From Variovorax sp. 679 (GTDB lineage: Bacteria > Pseudomonadota > Gammaproteobacteria > Burkholderiales > Burkholderiaceae_C): DNA of 64,000 nucleotides. Shown here piece after piece: positions 1 through 8,643 of the stretch; the stretch's first letter is position 1; the number at the start of each line of letters is the position of its first letter. The stretch spans positions 1 to 64,000 of the forward strand of contig NZ_RXFS01000012.1 of the NCBI RefSeq assembly GCF_003952185.1. Reading direction: 5' to 3'. The notes under the pieces were generated by a model, which was not told the origin of the DNA, did no database searches, and worked only from the letters and a program-made list of their open reading frames with translations. The position numbers were made by a program, and so were the translations under genes.

Positions 1-133
1 AGCGAAGCCAGTCGTCCACCGCCTTGCTTGCCGCGGCGACGTCCTCCTTCAAGATCGTGTTCAGCGGGGCTACCGCCGTCTGGGGTTCGCGCTCCGCCGC
101 CTGCGACTTCGCGGCTGCTTCCTTTTCTGCCAT
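1..133 (-). CDS. hypothetical protein, N-terminal part only (runs off left edge)
   Basis: An open frame on the minus strand begins with ATG at 133 and is still open at base 1, giving 44 residues that start MAEKEAAAKSQAAE. The visible part is hydrophilic and rich in Ala, Glu and Lys, with a GAAGAG stretch about 12 nt before the ATG. It lies 65 bp downstream of the vgrG stop and in the same direction, which is where type VI secretion loci often carry an adaptor, effector or immunity gene. No family can be recognised from this fragment. The frame stays open upstream of the ATG into the vgrG 3' end, so an earlier non-ATG start cannot be excluded. Confidence 0.5.
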   Translation of the reverse strand, partial: MAEKEAAAKSQAAEREPQTAVAPLNTILKEDVAAASKAVDDWLR

Positions 134-198
134 CTTTTTCTTGTTCTCTTCGAGCTTGTGCCTGAGGTTGATGGGGTGGGTGCGGCGTGCTGCGCGAG

Positions 199-3195
199 TC
201 AGCCCGTGAAGCCGGGCGTTCGGCCCCCGGTTATCGGTTTGGCGGCGGCGGTTGCAACGTCCGACTTCATCCCGCCGGAAGCCATGCCGCTCATCACGCC
301 GGTGATCGGCACACCCATCGGCCCGAGCTTGGCGCCCGCCGCCTGGATCGCCATGCCGGTCGCGGCCTGGCTTGCCTGGCCGAGCAACGCCTTGGCGCCA
401 CCTTGCTGGATCGCCTGGGCCGCGCCCACGGCCTGCTGCGCGATGCCGGCCGCCTGCGTGACCTGGCCCAGCGCGCTCGCTGCCTTGGTGCCCATGCCCG
501 CGACGCCGGCAAGAGCGCCCGCGGCACCTCCCGCCGCGCCGGTCATGCCTCCAAATCCGCCGGCCAGACCCGAGAGCCCTGACACGCCGCCTCCGGCGCC
601 ATCGGCGGCCCCACCGGTCCCGGCCTTTGCCTTCCAGTCTTCGGGTGTACCGTAGTAGCTGCCTTCTTCCCACGGATCACGAGGGTCCTTGCCGAACGTG
701 ACCTTGGCGGTGCCGATGGGCAGCCCCGACACGGTCGCGAAGCCGTTGCGGTCGAAGGTGCCGGCATGCGTGCCGCCTTCCGAATCGACCACGGTGAAGT
801 CGCCCTGCGCCACCCCCTGACGCTTTTCACCGGTCGGCTTGATGTACTGGTGGTACAGGTCGAGCTGTCCCTTCGGCACCTGCGGCGGATTGGGCAGCGC
901 GGGCTTGCCTTCGTTGGCGGGCCCGACGAGGCTGTGCACCGAAGCGTGCTCGCGCCAGGTGCCGGAAGTGCCGTGCTCGATCCCGCCCGAGCTCCAGCGG
1001 CTGTAGCTCGAGCCGCCGTTGATCACCACTTCCTCTTTCGCGTGGATGGTGATCTTGTTGGCCGTCTGCGTGATGTTGAGCTTGGCCAGCACGTTGACGC
1101 TGTCCTTCAGCGCCTTGATGTCGATGTCGGCACCGGCCGCCACGAGCCGCATGCCGGCCTTGGAGGCGAACATGCGGATCGCGCTCTGTACGCTCACCAG
1201 CAGGCTCTTGCCCGCGCTCACGCTCGTATGGCCGCCACTCGTGAGCGCGCTGTGCTCGTTGCTCACGATGTGCGTCGAGCCCTGCGCCACGGTCTGCAGC
1301 CCCTTGGCGCTGGCCAGCGTCAGGTGCGACTCCTGCAACTCGGGGAACTCGCCCTGCTCGCGGTTGCCGCCCTGGCCCTTGATGGCGTCGTTCTGCTCCT
1401 TGAGGCTGGTGGTGACTTCGTCTTGGTCACCAGCGTCATGGGCCTGTGCGCCTTGCGCCACGCCGCTCAGGCCCTCGTGCAGATCGCGCGCCTGCGTGAG
1501 ACGGCCCACCGTCTCGCTCATGTCGGTGGAATGCGCCTGGGCATTCGTGCGAGCTTCGGTGGTGACCAGCAGCCCCTTGCCTGCCCGGACCGCGCCGTGC
1601 CCGTCGGTTCGCAGCTCGAACCCCTGCCCCCGCGGCTCCTTGCGCCCCGCCGTGTCCTCGATGCGCCCGATGTGCCCCACGCTCAGCTGGCTGGCCTGGT
1701 GATCGCTGCGCAGCTGCGCCTGGATCTTGCCCTGCGTGTCGTCCAGCACGAGGTGGTTGCCGCGCCCGCCTCCAAGCTCGCGGCTCCTGATGCCCGACAG
1801 ATGCTTCTGCTCAGGCAACTGCCACGACGGCATGGTGTCGGCGTTGTGCACGCAGCCCGTGACGATCGGGTAGTCGGGGTCGCCGTTGAGGAAGTCGACG
1901 ATCACCTCCATGCCGATGCGCGGCACGCTGGTCATGCCGAAGGTGGCGCCCGCCCACGCGGTGGATACGCGTACCCAACAGCTGGAGTGCTCGTTCTCCT
2001 GACCGAGGCGGTCCCAGTGGAACTGCACCTTGATGCGACCGTACTTGTCGGTCCAGATCTCCTCGCCCTGCGGGCCCACCACCATGGCGGTCTGCGGGCC
2101 TCGCGTGCGTGGCTTGGAGGTGCTGCGAAGCGGGCGCCACGCGTAGCTGGTGGGCTGGGCATCGAAGGCGAAGCGCTGCACGGAGCCTTCCGTGCCTTCC
2201 ACGCCTTCGCTGGCCTGCAAGTTCTCCTGCAGGTGGTAGCTCACGCCCACGAGCAGGTATTGCTGGTTCTGGTCGGCCTTGGGGTGGCCGGCGAGGCGCA
2301 GGGTGTGGCCGGTGGCCAGTTCGCGCAGGTTGGAGCGGCCGGTGATGCGGTTGCGCTGGCTCAGTTGTTCTTCGTTGCGGATGCGCGCGTAGGCCTCGCC
2401 GTCGCCGTGCTGCACGAAGCCGCCGGGCCATTCGTAGTTCTCGTAGGTGTCGTGGTCGTGCCCGGGCGGCATCTGGCGCAGGTGGGACAGTTCGGCCTTG
2501 GGCTTCTCGAAGTCGTAGTCGTCGTTGTAGTGGTGGCCCGAGCGCACTTCCTCGGCGATCTCCCACGCGTAGATGCGCTCTCGCTGGCCCATGCCGGACT
2601 TCTCCAGCGGGTGGTAGCGCACTTCTTCCCCACCCGGCAGCGGGCCGTGCGAGTTGGCGATGTCGTCGGCGAACACGAGCACGTGCTGCGACTCCTCGTG
2701 CCTGAAGTGGTAGTAGATGCCTTCGAGCTCGCACAGGCGCGAGATGAAGTCGAAGTCGCTCTCGTGGTACTGCACGCAGTAGTCCCACTGCCGGTAGTCG
2801 CCGCGCGTGAGCTTCTTCTCGATGGGGTGGCCGTAGCGCCCGAGCACTTCCATCACGATGTCGGGCACGCTCTTGCCCTGGAAGATGCGGAAGTCGCTGC
2901 GCCGCGTGGCCAGCCACAGCCAGGGCCGCAGGCGCATCCGGTAGAAGGAATGGCGCGCATCCTCCTGCTGCAGCCCGAAGCGCGTGACGATGCCGCCCAG
3001 GTAGCGCACCCCGCCTTCGGTCTCCACCGACACGGTGGACGCCTTGCCCAGCAGGCTCTTGGGGTCCACGTTGTTGCTGTTGCCCAGCAGCTCGATGTCG
3101 AACGCGTACAGCTGGCTCAGCGCCTCGCGGCCTACCAGCTGGCGGAACTGCAACGCATCGCCCGCGGGCGTCTGGATATTGACCCGGCGGCTCAT
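199..3195 (-). CDS. vgrG: type VI secretion system tip protein VgrG with C-terminal extension
   Basis: This is a spike protein that would trimerise on the Hcp tube and carry effectors out of the cell. The 998 residues show the gp27/gp44-like base (about residues 10-330), then the gp5 OB-fold (about 365-455, with GRIKVQFHWD and PRIGMEVIVDF), then a DUF2345 beta-helix region (about 600-745). A short transthyretin/carboxypeptidase-like module follows (about 770-850), and the last 150 residues are almost all Gly, Ala, Met and Gln. Canonical VgrG proteins are about 650-800 residues, so this is an extended form. The tail has no recognisable catalytic motif and may be a cargo-docking or membrane-active segment. 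The ATG at 3195 overlaps the stop of a possible 28-codon leader ORF. Confidence 0.93.
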   Translation of the reverse strand: MSRRVNIQTPAGDALQFRQLVGREALSQLYAFDIELLGNSNNVDPKSLLGKASTVSVETEGGVRYLGGIVTRFGLQQEDARHSFYRMRLRPWLWLATRRSDFRIFQGKSVPDIVMEVLGRYGHPIEKKLTRGDYRQWDYCVQYHESDFDFISRLCELEGIYYHFRHEESQHVLVFADDIANSHGPLPGGEEVRYHPLEKSGMGQRERIYAWEIAEEVRSGHHYNDDYDFEKPKAELSHLRQMPPGHDHDTYENYEWPGGFVQHGDGEAYARIRNEEQLSQRNRITGRSNLRELATGHTLRLAGHPKADQNQQYLLVGVSYHLQENLQASEGVEGTEGSVQRFAFDAQPTSYAWRPLRSTSKPRTRGPQTAMVVGPQGEEIWTDKYGRIKVQFHWDRLGQENEHSSCWVRVSTAWAGATFGMTSVPRIGMEVIVDFLNGDPDYPIVTGCVHNADTMPSWQLPEQKHLSGIRSRELGGGRGNHLVLDDTQGKIQAQLRSDHQASQLSVGHIGRIEDTAGRKEPRGQGFELRTDGHGAVRAGKGLLVTTEARTNAQAHSTDMSETVGRLTQARDLHEGLSGVAQGAQAHDAGDQDEVTTSLKEQNDAIKGQGGNREQGEFPELQESHLTLASAKGLQTVAQGSTHIVSNEHSALTSGGHTSVSAGKSLLVSVQSAIRMFASKAGMRLVAAGADIDIKALKDSVNVLAKLNITQTANKITIHAKEEVVINGGSSYSRWSSGGIEHGTSGTWREHASVHSLVGPANEGKPALPNPPQVPKGQLDLYHQYIKPTGEKRQGVAQGDFTVVDSEGGTHAGTFDRNGFATVSGLPIGTAKVTFGKDPRDPWEEGSYYGTPEDWKAKAGTGGAADGAGGGVSGLSGLAGGFGGMTGAAGGAAGALAGVAGMGTKAASALGQVTQAAGIAQQAVGAAQAIQQGGAKALLGQASQAATGMAIQAAGAKLGPMGVPITGVMSGMASGGMKSDVATAAAKPITGGRTPGFTG

Positions 3196-3278
3196 TGCTG
3201 CGCTTCGGTTTGCAGATACAACAAACCGCCTAATAAAAATTCAATTGATAAGAATATTGTTTGCAATTTGAGCAGCAC
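3192..3278 (-). CDS. possible 28-aa leader ORF translationally coupled to vgrG
   Basis: A GTG at 3278 is preceded by GGGAGG (3289-3284) at a 5-nt spacing, the best Shine-Dalgarno match in this intergenic region. The frame runs 28 sense codons (beginning MLLKLQTIFLSIEFLLGG) and ends in TGA at 3194-3192, overlapping the vgrG ATG as ATGA. The vgrG ATG itself has only a weak ribosome site, so coupling is plausible. Against it: the codons are AT-rich (TTA, ATA), unlike neighbouring genes, and the peptide is hydrophobic without a known family. It may be a chance ORF in AT-rich DNA. Confidence 0.28.
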   Translation of the reverse strand: MLLKLQTIFLSIEFLLGGLLYLQTEAQQ

Positions 3279-3504
3279 ACTCACCTCCCGATGCATATTT
3301 TCACAATTATTCTAAGTGTTGATTTATCGTAAGAACCAATGCGAAAAATAGACGATTTATCAAATCAGCATAAAGTTTGCGATCTGCCGCTGCCAGTGTC
3401 CAAAGTCACACTGGTGAGATTCAGATGAATTACGTCCGAATCAGTTGCGGGGCAAATGACGCCGCGCTCTGCCTGCAAGAACATTCCGGGCAAAGGATCG
3501 GGTC
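3196..3504. promoter_or_regulatory. AT-rich divergent promoter region between vgrG and the aspT genes
   Basis: About 309 bp separate the two divergent genes, and bases 3225-3380 are strikingly AT-rich compared with everything around them. This is typical of a T6SS promoter region open to H-NS-like silencing. No consensus -35/-10 pair could be fixed with confidence on either strand. The aspT-side start is GTG at 3505, with AAAGGA about 10 nt upstream. Confidence 0.5.
3393..3414. promoter_or_regulatory. inverted repeat CCAGTGT-N8-ACACTGG, candidate operator
   Basis: A perfect 7-bp inverted repeat with an 8-bp spacer lies 90 bp before the first aspT start and outside the AT-rich block. Its position suits a regulator-binding site for the aspartate/alanine operon. 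No regulator gene lies next to it, so the cognate protein is unknown. It could also form a small RNA hairpin in the 5' leader. Confidence 0.35.
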
Positions 3505-5196
3505 GTGATCGGCGATCTTGTCGAAATACTCAAAAACCAACCCGAAATAGCGCTATTCCTCGTGCTCGCCATTGGCTATGCGGTTGGCCAGATCCGTTTC
3601 GGCCCCATACAACTCGGCGGCATCTGCGGCACGTTGATCGCCGCCCTCGTCGTCGGTCAAATCGGAATCCATCTCGACGACGGCGTGAAGAACGTGTTCT
3701 TCATGCTTTTCATCTTTGCGCTCGGCTATTCGGGCGGGCCGCAGTTCTTTGCCAATCTCGATGCCAAGGGGCTGCGGATCGGGCTGCTGTGCCTCGTCGA
3801 AGTCGTGACGGTGCTCGCGTTGGTGCTCGGTGCCGCTTTCTTCCTCTCGCTAGACCAGGGCACCGCTGCGGGGCTGATGGCCGGCGCTGCGACCGAATCG
3901 GCCGTGGTGGGCACGGCGACCGACGCCATCTCCAAGCTTGCGCTGCCGCTGGCGGACATCCGGCAGCTGCAGGCCAACGTGGTCACTGCCTACTCCATCA
4001 CCTACGTGTTCGGGCTGATCGCGATCGTCGTGGTCACTAGCCAAGTCTTTCCGCTGCTGCTGCGCGTCGACCTGCGCGCCGAGGCCGACCGGCTCTGGAA
4101 GACCATGGGCGGCGGTGGCGACGAGCCCGACGCAGCCACCGCCACGCCCGAGATGATCGGGCGCGTGTTCCTGGTCACCGTGGGCCGGGGGCGCACCGTC
4201 GGAGAGCTGACGGCCATCTTCGGCGGTCACGCCAGCATCGAGCGGGTGATGCGGCGCGGCCAGAGCCTCGATATCGCTCCCGGCCTGCGGCTGCAGGCCT
4301 TCGACCAGGTGCTCGCCATCGGACGCCGCAGCGTGCTCGTGAACGTGGCCGAGCTGCTGGGCCGCGAGTTCGCCAACACCACGGCCTTCGACGCGGTGGT
4401 CGAGACCACCGAAGTCGTGCTCGACCGACGTGAATGGTTCGGCCGCGAACTGCACGAGCTGGGCGGGCCGCTTCCGCCCGGCGTGCAGATCGTCGGCCTG
4501 ATCCGCGACGGCAACGCCATGCCGCTGCTGCACGACCTGAAGCTGCAGCGCGGCGACGTGCTCAAGCTCTACGGCCCGGTGCTCGACGTGGCGCGGGCAG
4601 TACCGCTCATCGGCGACCGAGTCGTCGAATCCACCCACAGCAACATCAGCTACGCGGCCATGGGCATCCTGCTGGGCGTGTTCATCGGCGGCTTCAGCGT
4701 GAAGCTCGGCGGCATTCCGTTCTCGCTGGGCACGGGCGGCGGCGCACTGCTCACCGGCCTGCTCTTCGGCTGGTACCAGTCGAAGAACCCGCACCGCCTG
4801 AGCGTGCCGCCCGAAGCGCTGGCGTTGATGAAGGACCTGGGCCTGGCCACCTTCATCGCCTGCGTCGGGCTCGCGTCGGGCCCTCAGGCGCTGGCGCTCG
4901 TCAAGAAGTTCGGCATTGCGCTGCCGCTGGTCGGCGTGGCCGTGGCGGTGGTGCCGGCCAGCATTTCGCTTTTCGTCGGGCACCGGCTGCTCAAGCTCGA
5001 AGCTCCCGTGCTGCTCGGCGCCATCGCGGGCCAGCAGTGCAGCACGCCGGCGCTCAGCGCGGTGCAGAACGCCGCGGGCAACTCCACACCGCTGCTGGGC
5101 TACACGATCACTTATGCAATTTCGAACGTGGTGCTGCCGCTGATGGGTCCGCTCATCGTGGCGCTGGCCGGACTGGTCTCGCACGCGGCGAAATGA
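3505..5196 (+). CDS. aspT: aspartate:alanine antiporter, first copy (AAE family)
   Basis: A membrane exchanger of 563 residues that would swap extracellular aspartate for intracellular alanine. It has two hydrophobic halves (about 1-180 and 375-563) that resemble each other, including repeated IRFGPIQLGG / VKLGGIPFSLG segments. They flank a cytoplasmic region of two TrkA-C/RCK_C-like domains (about 210-370). This is the architecture of Tetragenococcus AspT and the YbjL/YidE relatives. It starts at GTG 3505 with AAAGGA upstream. It is followed 38 bp later by a paralogue and then aspD, which gives strong context for the substrate assignment. Whether each copy has the same specificity cannot be read from sequence. 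Confidence 0.9.
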   Translation: MIGDLVEILKNQPEIALFLVLAIGYAVGQIRFGPIQLGGICGTLIAALVVGQIGIHLDDGVKNVFFMLFIFALGYSGGPQFFANLDAKGLRIGLLCLVEVVTVLALVLGAAFFLSLDQGTAAGLMAGAATESAVVGTATDAISKLALPLADIRQLQANVVTAYSITYVFGLIAIVVVTSQVFPLLLRVDLRAEADRLWKTMGGGGDEPDAATATPEMIGRVFLVTVGRGRTVGELTAIFGGHASIERVMRRGQSLDIAPGLRLQAFDQVLAIGRRSVLVNVAELLGREFANTTAFDAVVETTEVVLDRREWFGRELHELGGPLPPGVQIVGLIRDGNAMPLLHDLKLQRGDVLKLYGPVLDVARAVPLIGDRVVESTHSNISYAAMGILLGVFIGGFSVKLGGIPFSLGTGGGALLTGLLFGWYQSKNPHRLSVPPEALALMKDLGLATFIACVGLASGPQALALVKKFGIALPLVGVAVAVVPASISLFVGHRLLKLEAPVLLGAIAGQQCSTPALSAVQNAAGNSTPLLGYTITYAISNVVLPLMGPLIVALAGLVSHAAK

Positions 5197-5234
5197 GCTC
5201 CAACGACATCGGCAAACCGAAAGGACCCTGACTC

Positions 5235-6923
5235 ATGGAATGGCTGCACGAACTCTTCAAGAAGTCGCCGGAGATGGCGCTCTTTCTCTCGCTGGCGGTC
5301 GGCTACTGGATCGGCAAGATCAAGTTCGGCAAGTTCCAGCTCGGCGGCGTGGCCGGCTCGCTGCTGGTGGCGGTGGTTGTGAGCCAGGTCGGCGTGCAGG
5401 TCGACAACGGCGTGAAGGCCGTGCTCTTCGCCCTCTTCATCTACGCGGTGGGCTTCGAGAGCGGGCCGCAGTTCTTCAGCTCGCTCGGCAGACAGTCGGT
5501 AAAAGAGATCATCCTGGCCGCGGTGATGGCGGCCACCGGACTCCTGACGGTGATCGTCATGGCCAGGCTCTGCGGGCTCGACAAGGGGCTGGCGGCCGGC
5601 GTGGCAGCCGGTGGCCTGACCCAATCAGCCATCATCGGCACGGCGGGCGACGCCATCGGCAAGCTCGGGCTGGAAGCCGCCGAAACCGCGCGGCTGCAGG
5701 CCAACGTGGCGATCGGCTATGCGGTGACCTACGTGTTCGGCTCCTTCGGCGCGATCATCGTGTGCGTCAACATCCTGCCGAAGCTGATGGGCCGCACCAT
5801 CCGCGACGACGCCATCGCGGCCGAGACCGCGATGCAGGCCGGCGTGAAGGTGCTGGGCCCCGACCAGGAAGAAGCGGCGCCCTCGCTGGTCGGCCGCATC
5901 TACGAACTCGCGACTGATCCGAAGCGCACCGTCGCCGACATCGAGAACGCCAACCCGGCAACCACCATCACCATCGAGCGGGTGAAGCGCGACGGCAAGT
6001 TCGTCGAGGTGAGCCCCGAACTCGTGCTGCACAGGGGCGACATCGTGCTTGCCGTGGGCCGTCGCGACGCCGTGGTGGCCAGCGCCCCGCTGCTGGGCAA
6101 GGAGGTCTACGCGGTCGACGGCATGGAGCTCACCATGCACAAGCGCGAGATCGTGCTGACCAACAAGGACTTCGACCACAAGACGGTGGACGAGATCCGC
6201 AAGGCCACCGCCGGCGGCGTGCGCCACGGCATCTTCGTGGTGCAGCTGAGCCGCATGGGCAAGGTGCTGCCGATGCGGCCCGACACCGTGGTGCAGACCG
6301 GCGACATGGTGTCGATCTTCGGCGCCGAGCAGGACGTGAAACGCGTGGCGGCGATCGTCGGCGACGTGATCGTGCCGAGCGCGAAGACCGACTTCGTCTA
6401 CCTCGGGGCCGGCCTCGTCGTGGGGCTGCTGATCGGCCTGCTGAGCGTGAAGCTCGGCAACATCCCGCTCACGCTGGGCTCGGGCGGCGGCGCGCTGCTC
6501 GCGGGCCTGCTCTTCGGCTGGTATCGCGCCAAGCGCCAGACCTTCGGCGCGCTGCCGCCGAGCGCGGTGCAGTTGCTGAAGGACCTGGGCCTGGCCGGCT
6601 TCGTGGTGGTGGTGGGCCTGTCTTCGGGCCTGCAGGCGGTGCAGACCATCAAGCAGCTGGGCCTGACCATCTTCGGCGTGGGCGTGGTCGTCACCATCGT
6701 GCCGATGCTGCTGACGATGCTGTTCGGCCGCTACGTGCTTCGCTACAGCAACACGGCCATCTTCGCGGGCGCGTTGAGTGGCTCGCGCAGCGCCAACCCG
6801 GCCTTCGGCGAAGTTCTGGACAAGGCCGAGAACTCGATTCCCACCGTGCCCTTCGCGATCACCTATGCGCTGGCCAACGTGTTCCTCACGCTGCTGGGGC
6901 CGCTGATCGTGGCGCTGGTGTGA
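5235..6923 (+). CDS. aspT: aspartate:alanine antiporter, second copy (AAE family)
   Basis: 562 residues with the same two-half membrane plan and central RCK_C-like pair as the gene upstream. It is clearly homologous (PEMALFLSLAVGYWIGKIKFG against PEIALFLVLAIGYAVGQIRFG at the N terminus) but diverged across the cytoplasmic region. The start is ATG 5235, 38 bp after the first copy. It is followed by a 55-bp gap with AGGAG before aspD, so the three genes form one operon. The tandem pair may make a heteromer or two exchangers of different affinity; these are inferences. Confidence 0.9.
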   Translation: MEWLHELFKKSPEMALFLSLAVGYWIGKIKFGKFQLGGVAGSLLVAVVVSQVGVQVDNGVKAVLFALFIYAVGFESGPQFFSSLGRQSVKEIILAAVMAATGLLTVIVMARLCGLDKGLAAGVAAGGLTQSAIIGTAGDAIGKLGLEAAETARLQANVAIGYAVTYVFGSFGAIIVCVNILPKLMGRTIRDDAIAAETAMQAGVKVLGPDQEEAAPSLVGRIYELATDPKRTVADIENANPATTITIERVKRDGKFVEVSPELVLHRGDIVLAVGRRDAVVASAPLLGKEVYAVDGMELTMHKREIVLTNKDFDHKTVDEIRKATAGGVRHGIFVVQLSRMGKVLPMRPDTVVQTGDMVSIFGAEQDVKRVAAIVGDVIVPSAKTDFVYLGAGLVVGLLIGLLSVKLGNIPLTLGSGGGALLAGLLFGWYRAKRQTFGALPPSAVQLLKDLGLAGFVVVVGLSSGLQAVQTIKQLGLTIFGVGVVVTIVPMLLTMLFGRYVLRYSNTAIFAGALSGSRSANPAFGEVLDKAENSIPTVPFAITYALANVFLTLLGPLIVALV

Positions 6924-6978
6924 GCACGGCACGCACTCTCCACTCTTTCTTTTCCACCCTTTCAGACAGGAGCACTCC

Positions 6979-8616
6979 ATGGATTTCAGCGACGTGAAAA
7001 AACTCAGCAACCTGAGCCCCTTCGAACTCAAGGACGCACTGATCCAGGTGGCCCGGCAAAGCGACAGGCTGATGCTCAACGCAGGTCGCGGGAATCCGAA
7101 CTTCCTGGCGACCACGCCGCGGCACGGCTTCTTCCAGTTCGGCCTGTTCGCCATGACCGAGAGCGAACGCTCCTACATCTACATGGAGGGCGTGGGCGGC
7201 TTCCCGCAGCGCGAGGGCATCGAGGCGCGCTTCGAGATCTTCACCAAGTCACACGAAGGCCAGCCGGGCGTGCGGTTCATCGAGGCCGCCGTGTCTTACG
7301 TGCGCGACCAGCTGGGCCTGTCGGCGGGCGACTTCATCTACGAGATGTGCGAGGCCATCCTCGGCTGCAACTACCCGGTGCCCGACCGCATGCTGCGGCT
7401 GAGCGAGATCATCGTGGGCAAGTACATCCACAAGGAGATGATCGGTACGCACCCCTTCGTGGGCACCTTCGACATGTACGCGGTGGAAGGCGGAACGGCC
7501 GCCATGACCTACCTGTTCAACAGCCTGCGCGAAAACCACCTGCTGCAGGCCGGCGACACCATCGCGCTGGGCATGCCGATCTTCACGCCATACATCGAGA
7601 TCCCGCATCTCAACGATTACCAGCTGATCGAGGCACTGATCGACGCGCCTTCGGAAAACAACTGGCAGTTCACGAAGAAGGAACTGCAGAAGCTGCTCGA
7701 CCCGAAGGTCAAGGCCTTCTTCCTGTGCAACCCGAGCAACCCGCCGTCAGTGAAGCTGAGCGACGAAGTGCTGGCCGCCATCGCCGACATCGTGAAGCAG
7801 CGGCCCGACCTCATCATCCTCACGGACGACGTGTACGGCACCTTCGCGGACAACTTCAGATCGCTGTTCGCGATCTGCCCGCACAACACGATCCTCGTGT
7901 ATTCGTTCTCGAAGTATTTCGGAGCCACCGGCTGGCGCATGGGCGTGGTGGCCACGCACGACGACAACATCCTCGACCGCCAGATCGCCCGGCTGCCCGA
8001 AGCGAAGCTGAAGGAACTCGACGCGCGCTACAGCTCGATCACCACCGAGCCGCGCAGGCTGAAGTTCATCGACCGGCTGGTGGCCGACAGCCGCACCGTG
8101 GCGCTGAACCACACGGCCGGCCTCTCGACGCCGGTGCAGGCGCAGATGGTGATGTTCTCGCTGTTCTGCCTGATGGACGAGCCCGAGGCGTACAAGAAGT
8201 CGATGAAGCACATCGTCTCGCGCCGCAAGGAAGCGCTGTACCGCGAGCTCGGCCTGCCGCTGCAGGCCGACCCGAACTCGGTGAGCTACTACCACCTGCT
8301 CGACCTGCAGGACATCGCCACGCAGATGCACGGCGAGCACTTCGGCAAGTGGATCGTGACCAAGCTGCAGCCCAACGAGGCCCTCTTCCGCATCGCCGAA
8401 GAGACCAGCATCGTGCTGCTGCCGGGCCGGGGCTTCGGCGGCAAGCACGCATCGGGACGGGTGTCGCTGGCGAACCTCAACGAGTACGACTACGCGAACA
8501 TCGGGAGGTCGCTGCGGAAGCTGGCTTCGGAGTACTTTGCGATCTTCGAGAAGGAGAACGGCAAGGGTGCGGCGAAGACGGCTTCGAAGGCGGGAAAGGC
8601 CGGCAAGAAGAAGTAG
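6979..8616 (+). CDS. aspD: aspartate 4-decarboxylase / aspartate aminotransferase
   Basis: A fold-type I PLP enzyme of 545 residues that beta-decarboxylates L-aspartate to L-alanine and CO2 and has side transaminase activity. The PLP lysine is visible in YSFSKYFGATGW (Lys312), and the class I aminotransferase core (NPSNPP, LTDDVYGTF) lies before it. The length matches the AspD family (about 530-545). It is placed directly behind two AspT exchangers: import of Asp2-, consumption of a cytoplasmic proton by decarboxylation, and export of Ala- would generate membrane potential and raise internal pH. The Lys/Ala-rich C terminus (GKGAAKTASKAGKAGKKK) is an unusual basic tail. Confidence 0.95.
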   Translation: MDFSDVKKLSNLSPFELKDALIQVARQSDRLMLNAGRGNPNFLATTPRHGFFQFGLFAMTESERSYIYMEGVGGFPQREGIEARFEIFTKSHEGQPGVRFIEAAVSYVRDQLGLSAGDFIYEMCEAILGCNYPVPDRMLRLSEIIVGKYIHKEMIGTHPFVGTFDMYAVEGGTAAMTYLFNSLRENHLLQAGDTIALGMPIFTPYIEIPHLNDYQLIEALIDAPSENNWQFTKKELQKLLDPKVKAFFLCNPSNPPSVKLSDEVLAAIADIVKQRPDLIILTDDVYGTFADNFRSLFAICPHNTILVYSFSKYFGATGWRMGVVATHDDNILDRQIARLPEAKLKELDARYSSITTEPRRLKFIDRLVADSRTVALNHTAGLSTPVQAQMVMFSLFCLMDEPEAYKKSMKHIVSRRKEALYRELGLPLQADPNSVSYYHLLDLQDIATQMHGEHFGKWIVTKLQPNEALFRIAEETSIVLLPGRGFGGKHASGRVSLANLNEYDYANIGRSLRKLASEYFAIFEKENGKGAAKTASKAGKAGKKK

Positions 8617-8630
8617 GCCGGCCGGCCTTT
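8595..8630 (+). terminator. hairpin terminator spanning the aspD stop codon
   Basis: AAAGGCCGGC (8595-8604) pairs perfectly with GCCGGCCTTT (8621-8630) around a 16-nt loop that includes the aspD stop. The arms end in A3/T3, so it may act in both directions between the convergent aspD and metallophosphatase genes. The T tract is short. Confidence 0.6.
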
Positions 8631-8643
8631 CCCTGTCGGGGAC

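Noticed and set aside
766..3315. An 849-codon open frame antisense to vgrG
   Set aside because: It is a G/C third-position shadow: composition is His/Val/Leu/Ala-rich with no domain, and the opposite strand is a clear VgrG. The same applies to the long antisense frames over aspT, the siderophore receptor, cydAB and the ABC genes.
3240..3360. Possible Fnr/Anr sites (TTGAT half sites) in the AT-rich vgrG upstream region
   Set aside because: TTGAT occurs, but no partner ATCAA at the required 4-bp spacing; chance in AT-rich DNA.
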